Notes under the pieces: generated by a model
What the model was told of the DNA's origin: nothing
Database searches by the model: none
Seen by the model: the letters and a program-made list of their open reading frames with translations, nothing else
NCBI RefSeq assembly: GCF_000208865.1
Contig: NC_018391.1
Coordinates: 868,001-932,000 of the forward strand
Direction: 5' to 3'
Source of the DNA: Neospora caninum Liverpool
Lineage: Eukaryota; Apicomplexa; Conoidasida; Eucoccidiorida; Sarcocystidae
Length of the DNA stretch: 64,000 nucleotides
Shown: one piece after another, positions 54,403-64,000 of the stretch
Layout of the letters: each line of letters starts with the position of its first letter
Position numbering within the stretch: position 1 is the stretch's first letter
Position numbers and translations under genes: made by a program

Positions 54403-57400
54403 ATGTCGTTGAACTTGCAGGAGCGGCAGGGCACCGCCCTCCAGGCGATGCTCGCCTTGGCTCCGCATCGGCCGAATTCTTTTTCGCAAACCGACGGATC
54501 TCTCCCCCAAGCCTCCACCGCGTGGAAAATTCTCATTTTCGACCACGTCGCAAAAGACATCCTCGCCCCCCTTATGACGGTGAGAAAGCGGAAAAAAGGA
54601 AAACGACACGCACACACGCACGCAGCAGAGAACGCGTGGGGAAACACGAGACGTGAAAAGGAGAGAGGATATAACGAGAGAAGGGATCGAAGATGATGCA
54701 GAGCACCACAGACGGACGGAGAACGTCGAAGAAGGCAAGAGACAGGGAGACCAAGAGAGAACTCAGGTCTCCGTTTCTGTTTCTTCCGTTTCCAGTTTTT
54801 TTGCTCGCCTTTGGCTTCCGTCCGTTCCGGTCGTCTCTTTGTGCCTCGGCTTCGTCTTCGTTCTAGACTTTCTGGGGTGATCTCCTTCCTCTCCCAACGT
54901 TTTCTCACTCTTCCACTGTTCGTCTCTCTGTCCCGACCGCGTTGCGGGCTCCTTCCTCTTCAGACCTTCCTTCCTCTTCCTTGGTCCTCTCCCTTCTTCC
55001 CTGCGTACTCGTCCTCTCTCTCCCTCTAGCCTTCCTTCTCCCAGCTGAGATTTCGCGCAGGAGCCGTTGTCGCGTCTTTCCTCTTGCTGCTGGTGCGGTG
55101 TCTTAAGGAGAGCCGCCTCGCGAGAGTGCTGTCGGCATCGGTGCACAGTCCCGTTTTTAAAAACAGTTCCCTTCAGGAGAGACTGCCTCTGCACTATCCC
55201 TTGTGTTCACACTGGAAACCCAAACCGAGTCGCGACATCCAGGACTCGATCCTGAAAACGCTCTTTGCAGGTGGGCATGCTGCGACGCCAAGGGGTAACT
55301 TTGCATCTGCCGCTCGCTTCCCGTCGGTCGCCTGTCCACGAAGCTCCAGCTGTTTACCTCCTGTCGCCGACCGAGGAAAACGTGCAGCTTTTGCTGGAGG
55401 AACTCCAGCAGAAACTCTACGCGTTCTACTTCTTCAACTTCACAGATCGGCTTTCCGAAGATCTCATGCAGCTTCTCGCTCGCGGAGCCGTCGAGGCGGT
55501 ACAGACGCTCTGCGCCGACACTCGTGCCAGGCCGAATCTTTGTCTCTTACGCATCGACATGCTTTGCTTTCATACACAACAACACACACACCATGAATAT
55601 GTATATATATGAATATGTATATATGGATATATATGAATATATATCTCTATATGTATATACGAATATATAGGAATATATATGAATATATATATATATATAT
55701 ATATATGAATACGTATATATATGAACATATATAGATATATATATCATGTATACAAACATAGATGTACATGTGCATGTGTCGGTTTCTGTATTGGTTGAGC
55801 CGTTGTGCGTGTTCGCGCTATTGTCCATCTTTGGTTCCTGTGTTGTTCTTTGCATTTTCGTTTTGCCGCTTCAGGGAATGGTGTCGCAAGTTGTGTCGGT
55901 TGTGGATCGCTACGTGGACTACGTGTGTTTGTCTCCCTTTGAGTTTTCGCTGAACAAACCTGGAATTTACTCGATTCTAAACGGGCGCTCGTCAGACGCA
56001 CAGGCAAGCGGCGAGAAAACCGAAAAGGCAGTACGAGAACGAAAAGTGAAAAACAGACCAGGAGAAGGAGAAAAAGGGGAGGAGAGCCGCCTGAGGCTGA
56101 CGTGAGGTATGGAAGAGAAGACGCACCCATTTCTTGATTCTTCACGTCTCGTTCGATTTTCCTTTTTGCTCTGTCTCTTCCCACAGATCGAGGAGGCTGT
56201 GGCTGTTGCCGTGAACGGCCTATTCTGCGTTATCGCCACATTTGGTAGGTTTCCTTCTTTCTTTCTCTCTCAGTCTCCCCTTTCTCTGTTTGCCTTTCCG
56301 AGGGAAGTCGAAACGTGAAATGCGGACAAGAATGCATGCCCGAAAGCTCGTCTCGCAAGGCGTCCCAGGTTCTTGAGAAAAACGAAGCACAAGCGGCGAC
56401 AGCGAAAGGCGCTCGACAAGAGCAGCGGGAGCGCGTAAAGGAGAAAAACTACGAGAAGGGAAGAAAAACGGAAGGCGCGATCTGTCTCTGCACTTCTCGC
56501 TCGAAGCTCCGGTGTTTTTGTCTCATGAAGAGCACAATAGAACCTGGATACCCTTTCGTAGAAACCTTTTGAGTTTTTGAGGTCTCTCCCTTAGAAAAGA
56601 CTCAAACACTCTCAAAGACGGATAGCGCATTCTAGTGGTGGTGCCCGAAACACATCCATGCGCAAAGCTCTCGCTGCAAAAGACGTTTCCTTCAATGTGC
56701 AAGTCAGATGATATATGCATAAACATATATGTACATGTATATACATATATATACATATATATACATTTGATCATGCATAATCATGCATAGCCTGAAGATC
56801 AAATGTGCGTGTGTGGATGTGCGTGTCTTCTTTGCGTGCGTTTCTGGATACCAGACGAGTCTGGATTTTCGCTGTAAGTTTTCTGAATCTGTCCCTGAAG
56901 GTGATGAAGATTCGCCGTTTTTTCTTCCCCCTCGCTTTTCCTTTCCCAGGCGTCGTTCCGCTGATTCGCTGCCCCGCGTCGCCGTCTTCGCCCGCTCGCA
57001 ACGTCGCCATGAAACTTCAGGTCGGCCGTGCTCGCGTCCGCGCATGCAGTTGGCGAACTCTTTCTCGAAACGCTTCTGTGCATGCGTTGGTGGCGACGCA
57101 CCGCGGGCTCCTCTCTGTTTGGCCGTATCGGCTTTTCGCTCTGGCAGAGACGAACTTTATGTCGCAGTGTGGTCTCGCATCTCACCCTCCGTTTTCAGCC
57201 TACACAATTGGGGGTTTAAATCTTGGGGACTCGGATTGAATGCTTGGAGAGGTCTTGCGGGGAACTCGAGGGGTGCGTAGCTGCGTGCAAGAGTGTGTGG
57301 ATGCTGTCTCCAACAAAGACACTCGCGGTTCAAGACCGTTGCGCTCCCTCTTTATTTCTCGTAAAGGCGAGAGAGAGAGGGAACGTTTTGCTCTACGAGA

Positions 57401-60400
57401 AAGCCTGCGAATCTCCTGAAAACGAGACGCTAAACGTTTCCCTCCTCCCTTCCGCGACTCGGCTGTCTCTACACCGCATTTGACTCCGGAGGCTCGGCGG
57501 CAGTCAACCTTCGACGGCCGCCAAGTGTTTCGTTTTCCCTCGCGACTACTTGTCTGTTTGCAGGAGAGAGTCGCCACTCTCCCTCATCATGTCCAAACGC
57601 AGATCTTTGGGCATGCGTCTTCCTCGCTGCATCGCCCGCTGCTGATTCTCCTGGTAGGCTGAAGAAGTCTGTTCGACTTTCCTGTCTCGTCGGAGGGAGG
57701 AAACGTGCATCCAGGTGCCTGCGTTTACTCCTTTCTCGACTTTGGCTCTCTGCGGTTTAATCCTAAAACCGCTTCTGTTTAGTTCTTTCTGTCTCGTGCG
57801 ATTCGCGGATTCATGGCCCACCCTGCTCCCTCTCTTTGCAGGACAGAGATGTAGACCTCGCCGTCATGGTGCGTCACCCCTGGCTGTACCAGCCTCTCAT
57901 CCACGACGTGCTCGGGTTGAGGTAGGCAACAGACGTTTCGAGAGGAAACATGAGCAGGTTCTCGCTGTTAACGGGGGTTGTCGCTCTTCCGGATTTCTCC
58001 GCGTGATCGCGTTTCTTGTTCCGCCACGTGCTGACGCTGCAGTCTCCGGCGGATGTGTCTCTTGGGCGCCTGCGATCTGAGTTTCTCGGCCTTCTTCCGT
58101 TTCCATTCCCTTCCTCGTTCTCTCGGTCCGCTCCCAAATCCGGTCTTCCCCTTTTTGCGTCGGCTTCCGGCTCTCCCCGCTCTGGTACTCCTCCGTTTTC
58201 GGAGTTCCGGCCGGTTGGCGTTGCCTTCGCAGTGTGCCGCACTCTCTCGTGTCTGTCTTGAGTGGCCGCGGCCTCTGCAGACTGAGCGCCTCTGATTTTT
58301 CCATTTTCCAACGTGCATGCGCCTGCCTCTCTCTCTCCAGGTTGAACAGGGTGACCGTGCCCGTCGACGCAAAGGAGTCAGTCGCTGGCCCCCAGCCTCC
58401 GCGAGTTAAGACCTACGACTTGGAGGCGTAAGCGAGAAGGACACGCGGCGGCTTGAAGAAAAACGGGTTTCCCTCCGTCCTGTCCTCAGAAGCAAGACTG
58501 GAGAGGACCAAAGTGAACCCGGGACATTGCGCTTTGTCGAGGAACGCCTCTACACAGGTTTCGTCGCTTCCGCGGGTGCACTGAAAGGCCAGCTTTTCCC
58601 CCGCGCGTTTCTCCCCTTCTTCAATCGCTCCGTCCTTTTCGCCTGCACGTGTCTTCCCCGTGTTTCTTGTGCATTTGTGCGAACGCGCTTTCCCTCGTTC
58701 TCAAATGGTTTGTCTCTTCTTTTTTAGGCGCGACCAGTTCTGGCAGGAACACTCCGGCTCGCCGTTCCCCGACGCTGCTCTGGCCGTCAGCGACAGCCTC
58801 GCCGCCTACAACGCAAAGCTCCAGGAAATCAATGCGCAACAGGCTGCGGTCAACGCAGGCCCCGACGGCTTCGACGCGTCAGGTAGAAGAAAGAAAGAGG
58901 AACATTCCAAAAAGGAATCCACAGGCTGAAGGACCGTCTCGGCTAGGCGCGTGCCCTGCATTCTTTCACTCTCTCCTCTTTGCCTCCTGTGGCGCTTCTT
59001 TTTGGACGTGTCCTCTTTGTGCGCGGGGGTGTCTCGGAGTTCCCATTCGACTTCCTCTCACAGCTGGCCACGTGCGCGTCGAGGAATCGCAGTGTCTCGC
59101 TTTTCTTCCGCGGTGCTGCTGTCCTCTCCGGACCTGTTTCGTCGCGTCTTTCCACATTCGACTTCCCACCCTCGCCCCTCTTGTCTTCGTCCCGTTTCTC
59201 GGCATTCCCTCCTCTCCCTCTTATGCTCATTCTTGTCTTCTGTCATTCTCCTGCGCTTTTTCCTCCGCGTTCTGCTCCGCTTTCTCCTAGCTCTTCTCTT
59301 CTTACTGTCTCCTTTTCTTTGGCGTTGCGGTCGTCGCGCACTGAGGGTGACCCTGGTTGAGATCTGGATTGCCTGTATCTCTCTTTTCGCTTTCCGCGCT
59401 CGACTGCGTCTAGCGTCACGCATTGCGACAAGAAAGCGATTTGCATCTCACACTTGCGAGGGAATAGAAACGGGCTGCTGTCTCGGCGCGCGTCTGCCCT
59501 CAGGGTCGGCACAGGGGATTTTGACGGCAGTCAGCGCCTTGCCGGGTTTAACCGAGAAGAAACGGTCGTTGGATACTCACACCAGCCTGGCGACGGCGCT
59601 CGTCGAACAAATCAAGGCTCGCGGTCTCGACAGCTTCTTCGAGGCCGAGCAGAATTTCGACACAGACAGAGACGCCGACGCCGTCGCAAGTGCGAAAAAG
59701 ATGATCGCGCGAAGCTCACCAGGCACAGCGGTCGACAAACTCCGCCTCCTCCTCGCGCTCTTCCTCAGTCGACGTAGGCGAGAAGCAAAAAGGAGACAGA
59801 GGCGGGAGAACAGACAGAGGACGAGAAGAAAAGGAGAGAGGGGTTCCTGACACAAAACCAAAAACAGGAAGAGGCGCAGAAAAGGAGACCGTCGCGGAAG
59901 TGTCTCGTGAAGGAGGAAGAAGAAAGCAGCTGGAGCGGCGGAGGGCGGTGTGTGCTGGTTTCGCAGGTTTTGAGTGGGACGCCCGTTTCGTTTTTTAAGT
60001 GCCTGGCTTCTTGCACAGAGACAGGAAAAGAGGTTTTCCATGCGGTCCGTGAGAAAAATCCACCGGCACAGAACAGGCGCCTGTCAGCCTCCCTGCCGCC
60101 TGTTTTGTTTTTTCTTCCCCGTTGAGGTGCGCGCTAACTTTCCGTGTCGGGCGGGGTTGTTTCTCAGCTTCCTGGCCGCCTCAGCAAATTCAGCAGCTCG
60201 AAGAGATGCTCCGAGAGGAGACTGAAGGAGTCTCCACAGCCGCCCTCGACTTTCTCCGAATGCAGCAGGTGAGGGGGAGAGAGAAAGCAAGCGAGCGAGG
60301 GAGACAGGGCGGAGAGCGGAAAGTCGAGAGAGACAGACAGTGGAGAGACGGGGAGAGCGACGCAGGCGTGCAACTGCCGCACAACAGACAGGCGAGGGAG

Positions 60401-60820
60401 AAGAACTAGGAAGAGAGATGGAGACGTTGACAGCGCAAGGTCGCGACGTACGCGAGAGCACACGGAGAGAGAGGCATCGCATGTGTGTCGCGCTTCCTCT
60501 GTCCTTCGCTCTTCATCTTTCGACTGTGCGCGTCGATGATTTGCTTTTCTTCGCAGAGCTTCCGGACGCTTCAGACCGCCACCCTCTCCTCAGCGAGCAT
60601 GGGCACGGGTCCAGGAGGCACGGTGGGCGTCGGCGCCGGCGGTGCGGGCTCGGCGGCGCAAGCAGCTGCGGCGACTCTCGGAACCAAATTCTTCGACAAA
60701 GGCCGGGGCCTTCTCCAGGTAAATCTGGCGGAGAGTCACTGGAAACGGAGCGAAACCCCTCGCAGCCAAAGAGAAAACCCAGTGCCTCGATACGCTCGCA
60801 TTTCCACGGTCACACACTCA

Positions 60821-60874
<54 letters not shown>

Positions 60875-62104
60875 TATCTATCTATTTAACCCGTTGGCTA
60901 CTACAGACGATGATGTTCTTGAGTCAAGCACGAGGGACCGAGATGGGTTTCGCCGGGCCAAGGAGCCTGTGCGATGTTTGATGTGGACGTTTGCTGTTTT
61001 TCTCTCGCAGGGCGTTCGCAATTTTCTGCCGGTGAAGAGGACACTGCCGATCGCTCAGGTCGTCTCCACGCTGCTGGAAAACAAGGAAGAATCCAATTTC
61101 CTCTACGTCGATCCACGCGTAGGCCTTCGCGATCGAAAGGAAGCAGATTCGCGTTCTCTCTCCGATTCTCGTGTCGCCCCCTTTTCCCTCCATTCTCTTT
61201 CGCTCTTCCTCTCTGTATGAATATATCTACGCCGTATGTACAGCTGAGCCTGCACATGTAAAGACATCGAGGTGTCTGTTACTTATGCGGTTCGCCAGTG
61301 CGTGTGTGTCGTCGCCCTTTTCTCTTCAGCGAGACGGGGCGGGTTCGGTCGGGATGTCTCCTGGCGCGGCGTCTTCGACGCTGCGAGTGCCTTTTCGACA
61401 AGCGATCGTTTTCGTCGTCGGTGGGGGATCTTTCGTGGAGGCTGCCGCCTTGCGCGAACTGGCCCAGCGGTCACAGAAACAGGTAAGAAAGTCCTCTTCT
61501 CGGAGGCGGTGCGGTAAACGAAAGAACAAAAGAGAGAAGGAGGAGCAGAAGAAAGCGAGAAGAAAGGCATGAAGAAAGAAAGAGAGAAGGAGGACAAGAA
61601 GAAAGACAAGAAGAAAGAAAGGAGGACAAGAAGAAAGCGAGAAGAGCGAGAGACGTGAGGAGGGAGAGACTGTGCACTGGTCTTTCCACAAGGCGCTTGG
61701 GATGAAGCGCCAAGGGGTGGGGGTTAGAGTCTTTCCTGGACGAAAGAAGGCTGGATTCAGCAAATCCTGTGGTCCCCACAAAGGAGAGTTGCTCTGCGTC
61801 GCAGAGCGTCTCTTGATGACACCGCGACGGCTTACGTTTCTACTCCCTTTCGAGCTTCTTCTCCAGGGTTCTTCTCCACGATGCCGTTCCCCCTTTTTGA
61901 TTGCTCAGCTGGCGGTTTTTCTGGTCACGTGCATGCACTCTTTCCCCATCAAGTGCCTGCGCTGAGCCCCGCATTTGCGCTCAGATTCTGTACGGCACAA
62001 CCGACTTTGTCTCGCCTTGCGACTTCCTCGACGAGCTCACGCGCCTCGGAGGCGGCACCAGTCTCAGCAGTGCGTTGTCGAGCACCCCAGACGTTTCGCC
62101 TTGA
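54403..62104 (+). CDS. SLY1: SLY1/SCFD1 Sec1-Munc18 protein, complete copy
   Basis: SM protein that binds syntaxin-5-type SNAREs in ER-Golgi transport (family role; inferred). Exons: 54403-54579, 55271-55498, 55875-56003, 56187-56244, 56950-57020, 57564-57653, 57842-57921, 58341-58427, 58728-58882, 59504-59773, 60168-60268, 60557-60718, 61011-61118, 61330-61482, 61985-62104; 1989 nt, 662 residues, typical family length. The start MSLNLQERQ aligns with the SLY1 N-terminal ERQ block. Later blocks: [107 protein letters not shown] and [11 protein letters not shown]. Intron 3 uses a GC donor. Only this copy has the last three exons, which lie outside the duplication. Confidence 0.93.
56004..56186 (+). 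other. GC-AG intron in SLY1 copy 2
   Basis: CAG then GCAAGC at the donor, CCCACAG at the acceptor, phase 0, as in copy 1. Confidence 0.75.
60823..60871 (+). repeat. (TA)n tract at the right edge of the duplication
   Basis: Long pure TA run in SLY1 intron 12. The left flank equals that of 43640; the right flank (CTATCTATCTATTTAACCCG) is single-copy in the window. Confidence 0.9.
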
Positions 62105-63183
62105 ACAGGAAGATGGAGAACAAGGAGATGCAGAACACGAAGAACGAAGGAAAAAGACAGAGGGGAGAAGACGCGGAAGAGAGGCGACTCCATCAGGGGT
62201 TGAATCAGAGGGAGGGAAGAACCGGGGGAAAAAATAACAGGTGATGGTGGCCAGGCGAGGCAGCACGTAGAAAGAGAAGAGAGAAAGGGGAGAGAAGAGA
62301 AACACGAGAGAGAGAGAGAAGAGGGACTGTCGTGCAGGGGATGAACATTTGAAGGAAAGGCTGACAGAGGGTTTGTGTTTTGCGTGAGAGATGTAGATGC
62401 TATGAGAGAAACAAGGCAGTAGGAGGTCGCTCGGCTGCGGAGGGTAAAAGCCGAGGCATCGCGAGGCACTCGATCATCCTTTTATCCCCCTCCAGTGACG
62501 TAACGCTTTGACGCCACCCATGTGTGTCGTGGATAGAGCCTCCTTTCCTTGTGTCCATCTCGGATACGCAAGCGGAGACGGAGGTTTCGAACTCCCACTG
62601 CTTGCCGAGGCATGGTGCATGCATGTTTTGGACTCACCGCTTACGGCTGTCTCCGCAGCAGCTACCAGGCAGGGTTTCAAAACCATTTGAAAAAGCATTT
62701 GAAAAGAACCGTTGGGGCCCTAGGCAAGCTGACAGCTGCCTCAGCCGCACGCAAGCAAGAAACACTTTTTGATGTTTGTTGATGCAAAACGCAGAGGGCG
62801 CAGCCACTGCACGCAGCGACTCTACTTTTTCTCGCGTTGTGCGAGGCAAATGCAGACACCTGACCTGAAGAACAAACAGGCAGCCGATAGGATGCGAGAG
62901 CTGTTTATAAAGAGAACGCATGCAGCCGCGAAAAAGCTGGAGAGTTTCTTCAGGAAGATCCAGAGGCGTCTGGGCGGAAGCACCGCGAGAGGGCGATTGC
63001 CGCCGGAAGAGCGCGCAGGTGTAGGCAGGCGTCTGTTTGCCCCAAAAGATGAACGGCCCTGAGCGCCGCTGCAAGACCGGCGAGATGAAAAAGCGAGAGG
63101 GAGAAGAAGAGGCGAGAGGGAGACGAAGAAGCGAGAGTGGAAAGAAGGAAGGAGAAGACCGCGCTGGGGTGCTGACTCGTTGC
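62105..63183. other. Convergent intergenic region, SLY1 (+) / YGGT-like (-)
   Basis: Purine-rich then mixed sequence between two gene 3' ends, probably both 3' UTRs. No supported gene. Confidence 0.5.
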
Positions 63184-63715
63184 TCATTCAAGAGTCGCAA
63201 TGAGGCGAGCGAGGTAGTTTTCGGTCATCTCAAGAACGGCCCAGGCTGCGAATCCTGAGAGATCCATCGACGCAATCGAGGGGACGATGCGCTGAAGAAC
63301 AAAGAACATCGGAGAGAGCGAGAGAGCAAAGGCGTGCGAGGCAAAAACGCGGGAGCGACGAGTCGAGTGGCAAAGACTTGAAAACCAAGCAGACAAGAAG
63401 ATGGAGAACGAAAGGAGAGAAAACGAACAGCATCCCGAGAGCGATCTATGAGTCGTGTGTGCCGGCTAGCGCACCACACGGAGGTGGATGCTTCGGAGCC
63501 GTTTTCCTTCGGTTGTGGCGTCTGAAAGAAACGGTTATCCCTCCGTCCTCAGCCACTTGTTTTTCAAGGCGCCGAAACAGCAGATCCCGCTTACCGTGAA
63601 GATCGAAATGTACGTGTCGGTTGCTCGGTAAACGAAGGTGAAAGGCGGCAAATGAGGATTCACTTGCGGCAACCAGTCAAACAAATACCGGAGATACAGA
63701 AGAACCTTGAAGAAC
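63184..63715 (-). CDS. YGGT-family (Ycf19-like) membrane protein, 3' exons
   Basis: Two minus-strand exons, 63715-63595 and 63291-63184, joined phase 0 across GTAAGC...TTCAG. They read LLYLRYLFDWLPQVNPHLPP, YRATDTYISIF, then RIVPSIASMDLSGFAAWAVL and a stop after ATLE. This matches the YGGT pattern: hydrophobic helix, W-P-x-VNP, TDPY-like block, IPP.GG.DLS-like block, second helix. In plants and algae such proteins act in plastid membranes, so an apicoplast role is a reasonable guess but unproven. The first exon shown enters with a 1-nt overhang, so at least one more 5' exon, and any targeting peptide, lies upstream. Confidence 0.72.
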
Positions 63716-64000
63716 CTAAAAGGGGAAACGGGGGGATAAACACACCAGAAGGCAAACAGAGACAGACGATAACACCGAGCGTAAGCAACCCGAAAGAAGG
63801 AAGACGTTAGAAAAACCAAAAAGCGAATCCGGGAGAAACACGAGGGGGAGGAGTGAAGAAGACGTGAGAAAGCTAGGGGTTTCGGGGGAGCAAGGAATTG
63901 GCGAAGCGTGTGCATGTTTCGAGTGAAAAGAAGTGAGAAGCTGGCAGGTACGAGAACCCCCACCGAGGCCAACGTGAACAGAAAAGACGCAGGAGCGTTT
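63716..64000. other. Intron/upstream sequence of the YGGT-like gene
   Basis: Read on the minus strand it ends in a pyrimidine tract CCCCTTTTTAG, the acceptor at 63716. Whether coding sequence resumes before the window edge is not clear. Confidence 0.5.

Larger units (their letters stand above)
43640..60822 (+). repeat. Segmental tandem duplication, unit 2
   Basis: Direct repeat of unit 1: partial DUG2, second gap, secreted-family gene, ATP11, SLY1 exons 1-12. It ends in the SLY1 intron-12 TA tract at 60823, after which single-copy SLY1 exons follow. About 3.9 kb shorter than unit 1 because the array spacer and one family gene are absent at the gap. Confidence 0.92.

Noticed and set aside
22569..60822. 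Duplication explained as two alleles of a diploid assembly
   Set aside because: Coccidian asexual stages are haploid, and the units are joined head to tail through a specific TA junction. A mixed-strain assembly error remains possible and is covered in the findings.

Overview
The window looks like nuclear DNA of a tissue-cyst-forming coccidian close to Toxoplasma, Hammondia or Neospora. The evidence is intron-rich genes with short exons among very large ones, long Arg/Ser/Glu-rich insertions in conserved proteins, pyrimidine-rich acceptors, many (TA)n and (CATA)n microsatellites in introns, TGCATGC motifs in a divergent promoter, and a tandem family of secreted single-pass membrane proteins. 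The assignment comes from sequence character only. Two 100-N runs (28261-28360, 47090-47189) are assembly gaps.

Layout: 398-5959 (+) encodes a CENP-C/Mif2-like kinetochore protein, with a CENP-C motif and a C-terminal cupin spread over four small exons. 5960-12501 has no convincing gene apart from a possible frame-broken secreted-protein remnant at 9.26-9.79 kb. 12502-25450 (+) is a nine-exon gene for a predicted 3120-residue protein that joins a DUG3-type class II glutamine amidotransferase to a DUG2-type WD40 + M20 peptidase. In yeast these are two separate proteins that together open the gamma-glutamyl bond of glutathione. 25.5-31.2 kb is an array of a secreted-protein family on the minus strand, interrupted by a gap. 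ATP11/ATPAF1 (-, F1-ATPase assembly factor) and SLY1 (+, ER-Golgi SM protein) follow, diverging from a shared promoter region.

The main structural feature is a direct tandem duplication. Unit 1 (about 22569-43639) and unit 2 (about 43640-60822) repeat the same order: DUG2 3' exons, secreted family, ATP11, SLY1. The outer limits and the central junction all fall in (TA)n tracts, inside a DUG2 intron and a SLY1 intron. The left DUG3-DUG2 gene and the right SLY1 gene are therefore complete, while the middle holds a SLY1 copy lacking its last three exons followed by a DUG2 3' fragment with a frameshift. The net gain is an extra ATP11 gene and extra secreted-family genes. The two family genes are almost identical at both ends but strongly diverged in the middle.

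The right edge (63184-63715, minus) carries the 3' end of a YGGT-family membrane protein gene that runs out of the window. Exon joins were derived by hand from GT/GC-AG sites, phase and family similarity. The predicted DUG3-DUG2, CENP-C, ATP11 and SLY1 coding lengths are each a multiple of three without internal stops.
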